A DNA stretch of 64,000 nucleotides, taken from the NCBI RefSeq assembly GCF_015547515.1, contig NZ_JADMVE010000008.1, forward strand, positions 88,686 through 152,685, read 5' to 3'. Both the position numbers and the translations under genes were made by a program. Under the pieces are notes generated by a model that was not told the DNA's origin, searched no databases, and was given only the letters and a program-made list of their open reading frames with translations. The stretch comes from Eubacterium sp. 1001713B170207_170306_E7. GTDB lineage: Bacteria > Bacillota > Clostridia > Eubacteriales > Eubacteriaceae. Numbering within the stretch: the first letter of the stretch is position 1; each line of letters opens with the position of its first letter. Of this stretch, positions 56,293-64,000 are shown one piece after another.

Positions 56293-57111
56293 CTAATCCT
56301 GACGCGGGTCCAGTATATCCCGGAGTCCGTCCCCCATCAGGTTAAACACCGAAACCACCATAAAAATGGCGATGCCCGGGAACAGCATAAGCCAGGGCGC
56401 GGTCTGCAGGTACTGCCGCCCTTCATTGAGCATCAAGCCCCATTCCGGTGTGGGCGGCTGTGCCCCCAGTCCCAGAAAGGAGAGCGCCGCCAGCTCAAGC
56501 ATCATGGTACCCACGTCCATGGCCGCGGTTACGATCATGGTCGGAATGATGTTTGGCACCACATAACCGCCCAGTACCCGGCCGGTCCGCGCTCCTGTGA
56601 CCACCGCCGCGGAAATGTACGCGCTGTTTTTAATCTTGAGCACCAGGCTGCGGCTCAGCCGGGCGTATTTTGTCCAGCTCACCACCGCCAGGGCGATGAC
56701 TGTGTTAAACAGGCTCGGCCCCAGCATCCCGGCAATGGCAATGGCCAGGACCATGCCCGGAAAAGAGATCATCATGTCCGAGATCCGCATGATTACCGCG
56801 TCCACCGCGCCGCCGAAATAGCCGGCGACCATACCGAGAAATGTCCCGACCCCAAAGACAATAACCACCAGCGTCAGCGTCATTTCCAGCGACGCCCGCG
56901 TCCCGTAGATGATCCTGGACAGCTCACAGCGTCCCAGCTGGTCTGTACCACAGGGGTATTCAGCCGACGGCGGTCTGAGCGCGTTCTGCATAATGGTCTC
57001 ATAGGGATCGTGGGGCGCGATCCACGGCGCAAACACCGCGATCAGAACAATCACCGCCGCCAGCATCCCGCAGATGGCAAAAAGCCTGTTCTGCCTGAAA
57101 AAAGCTTTCAT
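56293..57111 (-). CDS. ABC transporter permease (OppC/NikC-like)
   Basis: A 272-residue permease with an N-terminal membrane helix, a periplasmic-side loop and five further helices; the EAA loop is seen near GARTGRVLGGYVVPNI. Its start directly abuts the stop of the OppB-like gene. Forms the membrane channel with that protein. Confidence 0.94.
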   Translation of the reverse strand: MKAFFRQNRLFAICGMLAAVIVLIAVFAPWIAPHDPYETIMQNALRPPSAEYPCGTDQLGRCELSRIIYGTRASLEMTLTLVVIVFGVGTFLGMVAGYFGGAVDAVIMRISDMMISFPGMVLAIAIAGMLGPSLFNTVIALAVVSWTKYARLSRSLVLKIKNSAYISAAVVTGARTGRVLGGYVVPNIIPTMIVTAAMDVGTMMLELAALSFLGLGAQPPTPEWGLMLNEGRQYLQTAPWLMLFPGIAIFMVVSVFNLMGDGLRDILDPRQD

Positions 57112-58080
57112 TTACGCCTTCACCGCCTTTCTTTTTACTTCCCGGTGCAGCTCCCGCAGCCTCGGGTCCAGATAGCCGTAGGAGAAATCCACCAGCAGAT
57201 TGATGACCATGTAAATCAGGGCGATCCAGATCACATAACCCTGAACCAGCGGATAGTCCCGGGCGGCGATGGCATTCACAGCCATTTTTCCCAGGCCGGG
57301 CCAAGAGAAAATAATCTCCACTACCGCCGTGCCGCCCAGCAGCGAGCCCAGGGACAGGCCCAGCAGGGTTACCAGCGGCAGCATGGCGTTTGGCAGCACC
57401 TCCCGCCACAGTATGGCCGATTCCTTAAGGCCGCGGGCCCGGGCCCCGGCCACGTAATCCTGGCGCAGCTCCTCCAGCACCGCGGTGCGCACCTGTCTTG
57501 TATATTTGGCCGACATGGCAATGGCCAGCGTGACCGCAGGCAGCACCAGCTTCATAAAGCCCGTGCCCGAGGTGGCGATGGGAAACCAGTTCAGCTTGAG
57601 GCCAAACACGTACAGCAGCACCAGGCCGATCCAGAAGCCTGGAAAGGATACGCCAATAAAGGACAATCCCCGCACCAGGTAATCCGGAAAGCGATTCTGG
57701 TACACGGCTGCCAGAATCCCCAGGGGAATGGAGATCACAAGCATCAGAATGAGCGACGCGGCCGCCAGCTCCAGGGTCGGTCCAAGGCAGTCAAGCAGCA
57801 CTGCGCTCACCGGCGTTTTCGAGGAATAGGATGTCCCCATATCCCCAGTCACAAAGCCCTTAAGCCAGTTGCCATACTGCACCAGAAACGGGTCGTTGAG
57901 GCCCATTTCCTCCCGGGTTTCCGCCAGCAGCTCCTCAGACGGCGGTGTGCCGCCGGCCACCAGCATCAGCTCGGCCGGGTCACCGGGGGATAAATAAGTC
58001 AGGCAAAAGGTCAGAAAGCTGATGCCAAAAAGCACCAGTACGATTTGCAGCAAACGGTTAACAAGCTGTTTCGTGTTCAA
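57112..58080 (-). CDS. ABC transporter permease (OppB/NikB-like)
   Basis: A 322-residue permease with six predicted helices, the LTFCLTYLSPGDPAE start typical of OppB/DppB, and the EAA loop (YVAGARARGLKESAI). The start is a TTG with GAGGAGG nine bases upstream. First structural gene after the cobalamin riboswitch. Confidence 0.93.
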   Translation of the reverse strand: MNTKQLVNRLLQIVLVLFGISFLTFCLTYLSPGDPAELMLVAGGTPPSEELLAETREEMGLNDPFLVQYGNWLKGFVTGDMGTSYSSKTPVSAVLLDCLGPTLELAAASLILMLVISIPLGILAAVYQNRFPDYLVRGLSFIGVSFPGFWIGLVLLYVFGLKLNWFPIATSGTGFMKLVLPAVTLAIAMSAKYTRQVRTAVLEELRQDYVAGARARGLKESAILWREVLPNAMLPLVTLLGLSLGSLLGGTAVVEIIFSWPGLGKMAVNAIAARDYPLVQGYVIWIALIYMVINLLVDFSYGYLDPRLRELHREVKRKAVKA

Positions 58081-58162
58081 TAAAGAAATCCTCCTCTGTC
58101 AAAATGGCAATACGGGTAACAATCCGAAACGGAGAATAAAAGGGAAAGGGCATGAAAATCAT

Positions 58163-58185
58163 TAAAAAAACAGCCCAGACGGCTG
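58163..58185 (-). terminator. Riboswitch-controlled terminator before the ABC operon
   Basis: A 5-bp GC-rich stem (58171-58175 with 58181-58185) followed on the minus strand by TTTTTTT, between the aptamer and the first gene. It implies transcription attenuation when cobalamin is bound. Confidence 0.75.
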
Positions 58186-58233
58186 AATGAAAACAAAGCC
58201 CTCCTATCTACCGTAAGATTACTAAAAACAACA

Positions 58234-58388
58234 ATACAAGCAGGTCTCCTGACTTAAGTTCTTCGTATGTCCACGCCTTCCCAAGGCTGTGCCTCAGTGA
58301 CATCTTGCGGACTACTCCCTATTACAGTGACGGGATCGTACCGGATTTGCACCGGTTTCTCTTTTAATCCCCGATCGGGAACTTGTAT
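58234..58388 (-). ncRNA. Cobalamin riboswitch of the ABC transporter-MATE operon
   Basis: A near-consensus aptamer on the minus strand: P1 ATACAAG/CTTGTAT, GAAACCGGTGCAAATCCGG, CCCGTCACTGT, GTCACTG, GGGAAGGC and the B12 box AGTCAGGAGACCTGC. A terminator and then the OppB-like gene follow. Cobalamin binding should switch the operon off. Confidence 0.96.
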
Positions 58389-58448
58389 TTGGCATGATTA
58401 AATTTTAAAAACGGATATTTCACTATGGTAAACTGTGAAATTGCTTAA

Positions 58449-58477
58449 ATTATACTGAACTTTCGTGCATTTGTCCA
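58449..58477 (-). promoter_or_regulatory. Promoter of the riboswitch operon
   Basis: On the minus strand TGGACA (58472-58477), 17 bp, TATAAT (58449-58454), about 60 bp before the aptamer. Confidence 0.75.
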
Positions 58478-58555
58478 GTCTTTTTTAAAAATAAAAGCAA
58501 TAAATTTAAGCAGATACCCCCACCCGGTATATTTTTTGCTTTTATTTTTTTCTGC

Positions 58556-58585
58556 TTGACATTGGTTTTCGCCATGCCTTATACT
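58556..58585 (+). promoter_or_regulatory. Promoter of the aspartoacylase-like gene
   Basis: TTGACA (58556-58561), 18 bp, TATACT (58580-58585), about 50 bp before the ATG; divergent from the riboswitch promoter. Confidence 0.75.
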
Positions 58586-58636
58586 CAAGGCAATCGGCTT
58601 AAATCAAAATTATTTCAAAAACGAAAGGAGTCCGCA

Positions 58637-59611
58637 ATGAAAAAAAACCTATCCATCGGCACACTGACAGCCGCCCCCGGCGAGAAAGTCCAGGGCATGC
58701 TGCCCATCCCACACACAGAAATCGAGGTTCCCGTCACCCTGGTCAACGGCGCGGGCAGCGGAAAAACCGTGCTCATCACCAGCGGTATCCACAGCTGCGA
58801 GTACGTGGGCATCGAGGCCGCCATCCAGCTGGCCGGCGAAATTGCCCCCGGGCATCTGAAGGGAAATCTTATCCTCATCCACCCTGTTAATATTCCGGGC
58901 TTTGAGTCCCGCTACCCCACACTCATGCCGCAGGACAATAAAAATCTCAATCGGGTCTTTCCCGGAACCCACGAGGGCACTCTGGCCGACCGCGTCGCCC
59001 ATTTCTTTGAGTACAGCCTTTATTCTCAGATTGATTTCTACATCGACCTGCACTGCGGCGAAATTTTTGAGGACCTGACGCCTTATGTATACTACGTGGG
59101 CGCGGCAGACCCCGCGGTTTCCGAAGCCGCCCGGCAGGCCGCCCTTCATGTCGACGTGCCCTATATGGTCAAATCCACCGCCACCACCGGAGCCTACAAT
59201 TATGCCGGCGTGCTCGGCATCCCCAGCATCCTGCTGGAACGCGGCTGCGCGGGCCGTTTTACCCAGGCAGAGGTCGACGCAGATAAGAAGGATGTCATCA
59301 ATATTCTCAAGCACCTCGGCCTGCTGGCCGGCGATCCCGAGCAGCGGCACCGCCCTGTGGACCTGATTGATCTGGTATACCTTATGCCCACACATCACGG
59401 CCTCTGGTATCCCGAGGTAAAGGTGGGCGAGCTCATCGCCAAGGGCCAGCGCCTCGGTGAGGTCAGGGATTATTTCGGCAAAATCCTCGACACCTACCAC
59501 GCCGAATACGACGGCGTGGTCCTCTACCAGTCCGCCACCCTCTGGACCGATGATTTCTGCGAGCTTATCACCTACGGCAAATTTGCGGAAACCACAGGAA
59601 TGACCCGTTAA
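58637..59611 (+). CDS. Succinylglutamate desuccinylase/aspartoacylase-family hydrolase
   Basis: A 324-residue zinc hydrolase of the M14-like AstE/AspA family. The zinc ligands are in SGIHSCEYVG (His-x-x-Glu, about 54-57) and DLHCGE (His, about 142); an Asn-Arg pair in NKNLNRVFPG fits substrate binding. A beta domain follows. These enzymes remove acyl groups from amino acids or act on small amides. Substrate unknown. The ATG at 58637 follows AAAGGAG; the frame opens 27 codons earlier without a site. Confidence 0.88.
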   Translation: MKKNLSIGTLTAAPGEKVQGMLPIPHTEIEVPVTLVNGAGSGKTVLITSGIHSCEYVGIEAAIQLAGEIAPGHLKGNLILIHPVNIPGFESRYPTLMPQDNKNLNRVFPGTHEGTLADRVAHFFEYSLYSQIDFYIDLHCGEIFEDLTPYVYYVGAADPAVSEAARQAALHVDVPYMVKSTATTGAYNYAGVLGIPSILLERGCAGRFTQAEVDADKKDVINILKHLGLLAGDPEQRHRPVDLIDLVYLMPTHHGLWYPEVKVGELIAKGQRLGEVRDYFGKILDTYHAEYDGVVLYQSATLWTDDFCELITYGKFAETTGMTR

Positions 59612-59627
59612 TTTTTGCTATTACCCC

Positions 59628-59683
59628 TTGACAAACAACCTCCGGACAGTTAATATTAACATATGAACAATGATTCATATGTT
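59628..59683 (+). promoter_or_regulatory. Metal-ATPase promoter with ArsR/SmtB-type operator
   Basis: TTGACA (59628-59633), 17 bp, TAATAT (59651-59656). A perfect 10-bp inverted repeat, AACATATGAA (59658-59667) and TTCATATGTT (59674-59683), covers the start site. ATATGAAC-N-TTCATAT is the pattern bound by ArsR/SmtB metal sensors (CzrA, CadC, SmtB). No such regulator gene is in the window. Confidence 0.8.
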
Positions 59684-59724
59684 TTATTCATCATATTTTA
59701 ATCCAACTTTCCGAGGAGGCCATT

Positions 59725-62700
59725 ATGGCAACAAAGACTTATATATTAGAGCACCTGGGCTGCGCCAACTGCGCTTCAAAAATCGAGCGCAAAATCGCAA
59801 CCCTGCCCGGTGTCAGCGAGGCTAACATCGTCTATGCGACCAAGCAGCTCCGCCTCACCGCCGAAGACCCGGACGGGCTTTTGCCGGAAATGCAAAAAAT
59901 CGCGGTTTCCTACGAGCCGGACATTCGCATTACCGAGCGAAAACGCCGTTCCCTGAAAAAAGCGCCGGCACCCGCCGTCCACAGCCACAGCGAAGAATCT
60001 CATCGCCATGACGAGGCCTGCGGCTGCGGGCATGATCACCACGAGCACGAGGAGCATCACCACCATGACGATGACTGCGGCTGCGGGCTCGATCACCACG
60101 AGCATGAGGCGCATCACCACCATGACGAAGCCTGCGGCTGCGGGCTCGATCACCACGAGCATGAGGAGCATCACCATCATGACGACGATTGTGGATGCGG
60201 GCTCGATCATCACGAGCACGAGGAGCATCACCATCATGACGAGGCCTGCGGCTGCGGGCACGATCACCACGAGCACGAGGAGCATCACCATCATGACGAG
60301 GCCTGCGGCTGCGGGCACGATCACCATGAGCATGAGGAGCATCATCACCATGTCCCCGGCCATCCGGCGGACTGCCAGTGTGAGCTCTGCCGCCACGGCG
60401 AGGAATACTGCGATATCTGCGGCGAGAGTCTGGCCAACTGCACCTGTAAGATGCCCGACGCAGACGTGGAAAAAGCGGTTTTCATTCTTGAAAACCTGGG
60501 CTGTGCCAACTGCGCGGCCAAAATGGAGCACAAAATCAAAGAGCTGCCCGGAGTCGAGTACGCTACCATCACCTATGCTACCAAGCAGCTGCGCCTGTCC
60601 GCCGACAACGCGGCTGCCCTGCTGCCCGATATTCAGCAGATCTGCGCGGCCATCGAGCCGGACGTCAGGGTCATTCCCCGCAAAAAAACCGTGGGCAAAG
60701 GCCTCACAAGGGTTTATACTCTCGAAAATCTTGGCTGCGCCAACTGCGCGGCCAAGATGGAAGCCAGGATCAATGCCCTGGACGGCGTCACCAGCGCCAC
60801 CATCACCTATGCCACCAAGCAGCTCAAGGTTACCGGAAAAGACCCGGACCGCCTGCTTTCTCAGTTCCGTGACATCTGCCAGTCCATCGAGTCGGACGTG
60901 CAGGTCATTCCCCGGGAAAGCCGCCCAAAAGCTGTAATCCCAGAGGCTCAGGCCGTTTCCGGCAAACCCGCGAAGAAAAAAATGTCGGCTGAGACCAAAA
61001 CCCTCATCGGCATTATCATCGGCGCGGCCCTGTTCATCGCCGGCGAGATCATGGAGCGTACCCTGCCCCCGGTTTACAACATTCCGGTTTTCGTGCTGGC
61101 TTACATCATCCTCGGCGGCCGTATTGTCATCACAGCGGTCAAGAACCTGATGAAGGGCCAGGTCTTTGATGAAAATTTCCTGATGAGTGTAGCTACGCTG
61201 GCGGCCTTCGCCATTCAGGATTATCCCGAGGCTGTGGGCGTCATGCTGTTCTACCGTGTCGGCGAATACTTTGAAGACCGCGCGGTCGAAAAAAGCCGCA
61301 CCCAGATCATGGACGCGGTGGACATGCGCCCCGAAGTCGTCAACCTGCTGGTCGGCGACGAGGTGCGGGTCATCGACGCCGAGGAAGCCGCCATCGGCGA
61401 CATCCTGCTGGTGCGCCCCGGCGACCGCATTCCTCTGGACGGCGTCATCGTCGAGGGCGAAAGCCGCATCGATACCTCCCCGGTAACCGGCGAGCCTGTT
61501 CCGGTCAAGGCCGGCTACGGCGACGAGGTCGTCTCGGGCTGTGTCAACACCTCCGGCCTCTTAAAAATGCGGGTCGAAAAGGTTCTGGAAGAATCCATGG
61601 TCACCCGTATTCTGGACTCTGTGGAAAACGCAGCGGCCAGCAAACCGAAAATCGACCGGTTCATTACCCGCTTCTCACGGATCTATACCCCCTTCGTGGT
61701 CGGCCTGGCTGTTCTGACTGCCGTAGTACCGTCTCTGGTGACTGGCGACTGGTATTACTGGATTTACACAGCCATCACCTTCCTGGTCATCAGCTGTCCC
61801 TGTGCACTTGTGCTCAGTGTGCCCCTGGCCTTTTTCTCCGGCATCGGCGCCGGCTCCAAACGCGGTATTCTGTTTAAGGGCGGCGTGTCCATCGAAGGGA
61901 TCAAAAACATCGCGGCCGTGGTTATGGATAAAACCGGCACCATCACCGAGGGCAATTTCGTGGTGCAGCAGGCCATTCCCACCGACAGTGTGGATGAGGC
62001 CCGGCTTCTGGCCCTGGCGGCCAGCTGTGAGCTGACCTCCACTCACCCCATCGGCAACAGTATTGTGACTGCCGCCGAGGAACGGGGCCTGTCTGTGGAA
62101 CGCCCGGCTTCTGCTAAGGAAATTGCCGGCAAGGGCGTCCAGGCGGTTTTAAGTGACGGTACAGTGCTCTGCGGAAACCGCTCGCTGCTGGAATCCCAGA
62201 ACGTTGATCTGGATGGCTATAAAAATGACCATTACGGCACCGAGGTGCTCCTGGCTCTGGACGGCAGATTCATCGGTTATCTGGTCATTTCTGACACCAT
62301 CAAGCCTGACGCCGTGGACGCCATCGCCAAGATCAAGCGTCTGGGCATCCGCACTGCCATGCTGACCGGCGACGCTCAGGAAAGCGCTGAGGCGGTTGCC
62401 AAAGCCACAGGCATCGACGAGGTTCACGCCAAACTCCTGCCGGAGGATAAGCTGAGTGAGCTTCAGGCCATCCGAAAGGCTCAGGGCGGCGTCATGTTTG
62501 TCGGCGACGGCATCAACGACGCGCCGGTACTGGCCGGGGCGGATGTGGGCGCGGCCATGGGCAGCGGCGCGGATGCCGCCATCGAGGCTGCAGACGTTGT
62601 GTTCATGAACTCCAGCGTTGAAGCCATACCCCAGGCCATCGAGATCGGCCGCAAAACCAGCCGGATCGCCTGGCAGAACGTGGTCTTTGCCCTGATCATC

Positions 62701-62823
62701 AAGGCGCTGGTCATGGTTCTGGGCCTGCTTGGCTTTGCCAACATGTGGATGGCGGTCTTTGCCGATACCGGCGTTGCTATCCTCTGCGTGCTCAACTCCA
62801 TCCGTATTTTATATAAGAAATAA
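59725..62823 (+). CDS. P1B-type Zn/Cd/Pb-exporting ATPase with His-rich repeats
   Basis: A 1,032-residue ATPase. HMA domain 1 (GCANC at 12-16) is followed by six 19-residue His/Cys-rich repeats (about 95-208), a Cys cluster (CQCELC, CDIC, CTCK), and HMA domains 2 and 3 (each LGCANC). The catalytic core has the CPC motif (Cys691), phospho-Asp735 in DKTGTIT and GDGINDAP. ADTG in the last helix is typical of the Zn/Cd/Pb (P1B-2) group. It is longer than usual CadA (about 700-800) because of the extra metal-binding N-terminus. AGGAGG precedes the ATG. Confidence 0.95.
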   Translation: MATKTYILEHLGCANCASKIERKIATLPGVSEANIVYATKQLRLTAEDPDGLLPEMQKIAVSYEPDIRITERKRRSLKKAPAPAVHSHSEESHRHDEACGCGHDHHEHEEHHHHDDDCGCGLDHHEHEAHHHHDEACGCGLDHHEHEEHHHHDDDCGCGLDHHEHEEHHHHDEACGCGHDHHEHEEHHHHDEACGCGHDHHEHEEHHHHVPGHPADCQCELCRHGEEYCDICGESLANCTCKMPDADVEKAVFILENLGCANCAAKMEHKIKELPGVEYATITYATKQLRLSADNAAALLPDIQQICAAIEPDVRVIPRKKTVGKGLTRVYTLENLGCANCAAKMEARINALDGVTSATITYATKQLKVTGKDPDRLLSQFRDICQSIESDVQVIPRESRPKAVIPEAQAVSGKPAKKKMSAETKTLIGIIIGAALFIAGEIMERTLPPVYNIPVFVLAYIILGGRIVITAVKNLMKGQVFDENFLMSVATLAAFAIQDYPEAVGVMLFYRVGEYFEDRAVEKSRTQIMDAVDMRPEVVNLLVGDEVRVIDAEEAAIGDILLVRPGDRIPLDGVIVEGESRIDTSPVTGEPVPVKAGYGDEVVSGCVNTSGLLKMRVEKVLEESMVTRILDSVENAAASKPKIDRFITRFSRIYTPFVVGLAVLTAVVPSLVTGDWYYWIYTAITFLVISCPCALVLSVPLAFFSGIGAGSKRGILFKGGVSIEGIKNIAAVVMDKTGTITEGNFVVQQAIPTDSVDEARLLALAASCELTSTHPIGNSIVTAAEERGLSVERPASAKEIAGKGVQAVLSDGTVLCGNRSLLESQNVDLDGYKNDHYGTEVLLALDGRFIGYLVISDTIKPDAVDAIAKIKRLGIRTAMLTGDAQESAEAVAKATGIDEVHAKLLPEDKLSELQAIRKAQGGVMFVGDGINDAPVLAGADVGAAMGSGADAAIEAADVVFMNSSVEAIPQAIEIGRKTSRIAWQNVVFALIIKALVMVLGLLGFANMWMAVFADTGVAILCVLNSIRILYKK
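60007..60348 (+). repeat. Six tandem 57-bp repeats in the metal ATPase gene
   Basis: Six in-frame 57-bp units encode HDxxCGCGxDHHEHExHHH with changes at only a few positions (EA or DD; H or L; E or A). The close similarity of units 1, 5 and 6 suggests recent expansion or unequal recombination. Confidence 0.95.
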
Positions 62824-62830
62824 GCAGCAT

Positions 62831-62869
62831 AAAAAACCCCGGCTTTCTAAAAATGAAAGCCGGGGTTTT
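62831..62869. terminator. Bidirectional terminator
   Basis: A 13-bp stem (62835-62847 with 62855-62867) flanked by A and T runs, between the convergent ATPase and zinc-ribbon genes. Confidence 0.9.
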
Positions 62870-62879
62870 GCCGTTTGTT

Positions 62880-63293
62880 TTATTTCAGTAAAACGCCGCC
62901 GCAGTAGGGGCACTGGTTTTTATCCGCTGGTGAAAACTCGCCGCAGATAATGCATAAAATCTCATCGTCCTCTGATTTGTCATATTTTTCAGGTATTTCA
63001 TAGCCGGCATGGTGGCGGACTGGCTCACCTTCTTTAAAATAGCCGGTAAAATCCATTTCCGGATGGCCTTTAAACACATAAGTCATTTCACGGCTGCCCT
63101 TTTTTATGACAAAGGTATGATAGGAATATTGTTTTTTGCTCTCCGGGTCCTCCGCGCTTTTGCGGACTACCCGTCTGAGGGATTTAAGCTCGCCATCAAA
63201 GGTTTTATCCCTGGAAAACAGACTGCCTTTTCTAAAATAAGTCTTTGCCCGGGTGGAAAAGCCTTCCTCCAAAGCGTTTTTTGTGCCGCTCAT
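62880..63293 (-). CDS. Zinc-ribbon protein of unknown function (137 aa)
   Basis: A basic N-terminal beta domain of about 100 residues is followed by a zinc ribbon with CIIC and CPYC (about 112-132). The ATG at 63293 follows GGAGGTGTCAGGCGA. I do not recognise the N-terminal domain. It is convergent with the metal ATPase and has no obvious operon partner. Confidence 0.75.
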   Translation of the reverse strand: MSGTKNALEEGFSTRAKTYFRKGSLFSRDKTFDGELKSLRRVVRKSAEDPESKKQYSYHTFVIKKGSREMTYVFKGHPEMDFTGYFKEGEPVRHHAGYEIPEKYDKSEDDEILCIICGEFSPADKNQCPYCGGVLLK

Positions 63294-63458
63294 TCGCCTG
63301 ACACCTCCCAACAGACACTCCAATGTCTCATCTAATTCAATTTATCAGTTCACCTGTTTTTGGTATTTTACCACTTTATTTTTCCTGTTACAAGCGGCTT
63401 TAAAAATTTTAATTATCATTAAAGCTTCCTTGCCTTCATCATTCCTTTAAAATTAATA

Positions 63459-63492
63459 AAAGATACCCTCTCAGAGATAAAGGGTATCTTTT
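63459..63492. terminator. Hairpin in the gap before the MFS gene end
   Basis: A 10-bp stem (63459-63468 with 63482-63491) with T run on the plus and A/T on the minus strand. It may serve leftward MFS read-through. The gap 63294-63580 shows no gene. Confidence 0.55.
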
Positions 63493-63506
63493 GCTGTCCG
63501 CTAATA

Positions 63507-63540
63507 TTAAAAGGCCCTTATCTTTCAAAGGGCCCTTTTC
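63507..63540 (-). terminator. Terminator of the MFS transporter gene
   Basis: A 7-bp GC-rich stem (63513-63519 with 63528-63534) followed on the minus strand by TTTTAAT, about 40 bp after the MFS stop. Confidence 0.7.
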
Positions 63541-63580
63541 AGAGGCCGGATTAATGGGTAAACCGGATTCTGTGATGGTT

Positions 63581-64000
63581 TTATTCTTCTACCGCAGGGG
63601 CTGCTCCTGCTTCCTCTTTCGGGTACTTCTTTTTCATGTAAATCTGAGTCGCGATACAGCCGCCGATGGCGATGACCGCGCTGACGGTCAGACAAATGAA
63701 AATGTAGGTGTAGCCCTTGAGCGCATAATTGTCAATGAAGCTGCCAAACAGCTGATGCATAAAGCTTTCCGGCAAAAAGCCGATCACGGAAAGCAGGCCC
63801 GAGGCCGCGCCGAAGATATGGGCCGGCACATGGGTTTCTGTCAGAACAGAGGACGCAACACCGTAAGCGCCGTTGGCCAAAAATCCCAAAACCAGGGTAA
63901 TGACAATGGCAACCATCATAAAACCTGCGGTCTGCGGCAGAATCAAATAAGCAAAACAGCAGACCGCGCAGGCGGCCATCACCACCAAAATGGTTTTGGA
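63581..64000 (-). CDS. MFS transporter, C-terminal part (cut by window edge)
   Basis: The frame continues past 64000, so the N-terminal part is missing. The visible 140 residues have four membrane helices, a GAASGLLSVIGFLPESF segment typical of the last third of major facilitator proteins, and a Lys/Glu/Ala-rich cytoplasmic tail. The pattern resembles the glycerol-phosphate/phthalate-type anion symporter group, but the substrate cannot be judged from this fragment. Confidence 0.8.
   Translation of the reverse strand, partial: SKTILVVMAACAVCCFAYLILPQTAGFMMVAIVITLVLGFLANGAYGVASSVLTETHVPAHIFGAASGLLSVIGFLPESFMHQLFGSFIDNYALKGYTYIFICLTVSAVIAIGGCIATQIYMKKKYPKEEAGAAPAVEE

Noticed and set aside
57010..57993. 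327-codon frame opposite the OppB-like permease
   Set aside because: Gln/His/Arg-rich antisense shadow without a start site; the permease is clear.
58649..59500. 283-codon frame opposite the aspartoacylase-like gene
   Set aside because: Antisense shadow; the plus-strand gene has promoter, SD and zinc motifs.
60007..60348. Possible CRISPR-like array (57-bp tandem units)
   Set aside because: Units are contiguous without spacers and keep the reading frame of the ATPase.
59776..60531. Hydrophobic Met/Val-rich frame opposite the His-rich repeats
   Set aside because: The repeats read backwards give MVMMLLMLV-like strings by codon complementarity; no ribosome binding site or membrane-protein pattern beyond the repeat.

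Overview
The window looks like the chromosome of an acetogen-type Clostridia (Eubacteriaceae; the gene set recalls the Eubacterium limosum/callanderi group). The evidence is a class III fructose-1,6-bisphosphatase, a DegV protein, a methyltransferase-type corrinoid protein, two cobalamin riboswitches, Gram-positive signalling and surface genes, and strong AGGAGG-type ribosome binding sites. The genus is an inference from gene content, not from an rRNA gene.

Bases 1 to about 17,490 are the right-hand part of an integrated tailed phage lying against a tRNA-Val(GAC) gene. A lysogeny module (S24-type repressor, voltage-gated-like ion channel, Uma2-family nuclease, tyrosine integrase) reads rightward. 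A dense early operon reads leftward from 13,617 to the window edge: excisionase-like protein, many tiny proteins and zinc ribbons, an HUH replication protein with PcfK and PcfJ, antirepressor, RecU, an ArpU-like activator, Dam methylase, HNH nuclease, and small and large terminase. A self-contained rightward cassette (2,275-2,972) interrupts it and carries a perfect palindrome between its -35 and -10.

From 17.6 to 25.6 kb all genes read leftward. A TasA-like protein, a SipW-type signal peptidase and a Pro-rich exported protein form a biofilm-type cluster. Upstream lies a tight five-gene run: corrinoid protein, GntR regulator, EAL phosphodiesterase, LytS-type kinase and a response regulator. 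Next come fbp, degV and a YegP-like gene (rightward), then a 4,142-residue surface adhesin with about 24 SpaA/Cna-B-like repeats (leftward), an ahpC/AhpF-like peroxidase pair under a PerR-like operator, an EamA exporter and a LysR regulator.

The 47-51 kb section is a complete agr quorum-sensing locus (A, C, D, B plus a repeat protein). Phased direct repeats stand before the agrD promoter. From 51 to 58 kb is a peptide/nickel-family ABC transporter plus MATE operon headed by a textbook cobalamin riboswitch. A second, apparently orphan cobalamin riboswitch lies just beyond its 3' end. The window closes with an aspartoacylase-like gene, a Zn/Cd-type P1B ATPase with six His/Cys-rich 19-residue repeats and an ArsR-type operator, a zinc-ribbon protein and the 3' part of an MFS transporter. 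Two themes recur: corrinoid/B12 sensing, and surface or biofilm signalling.
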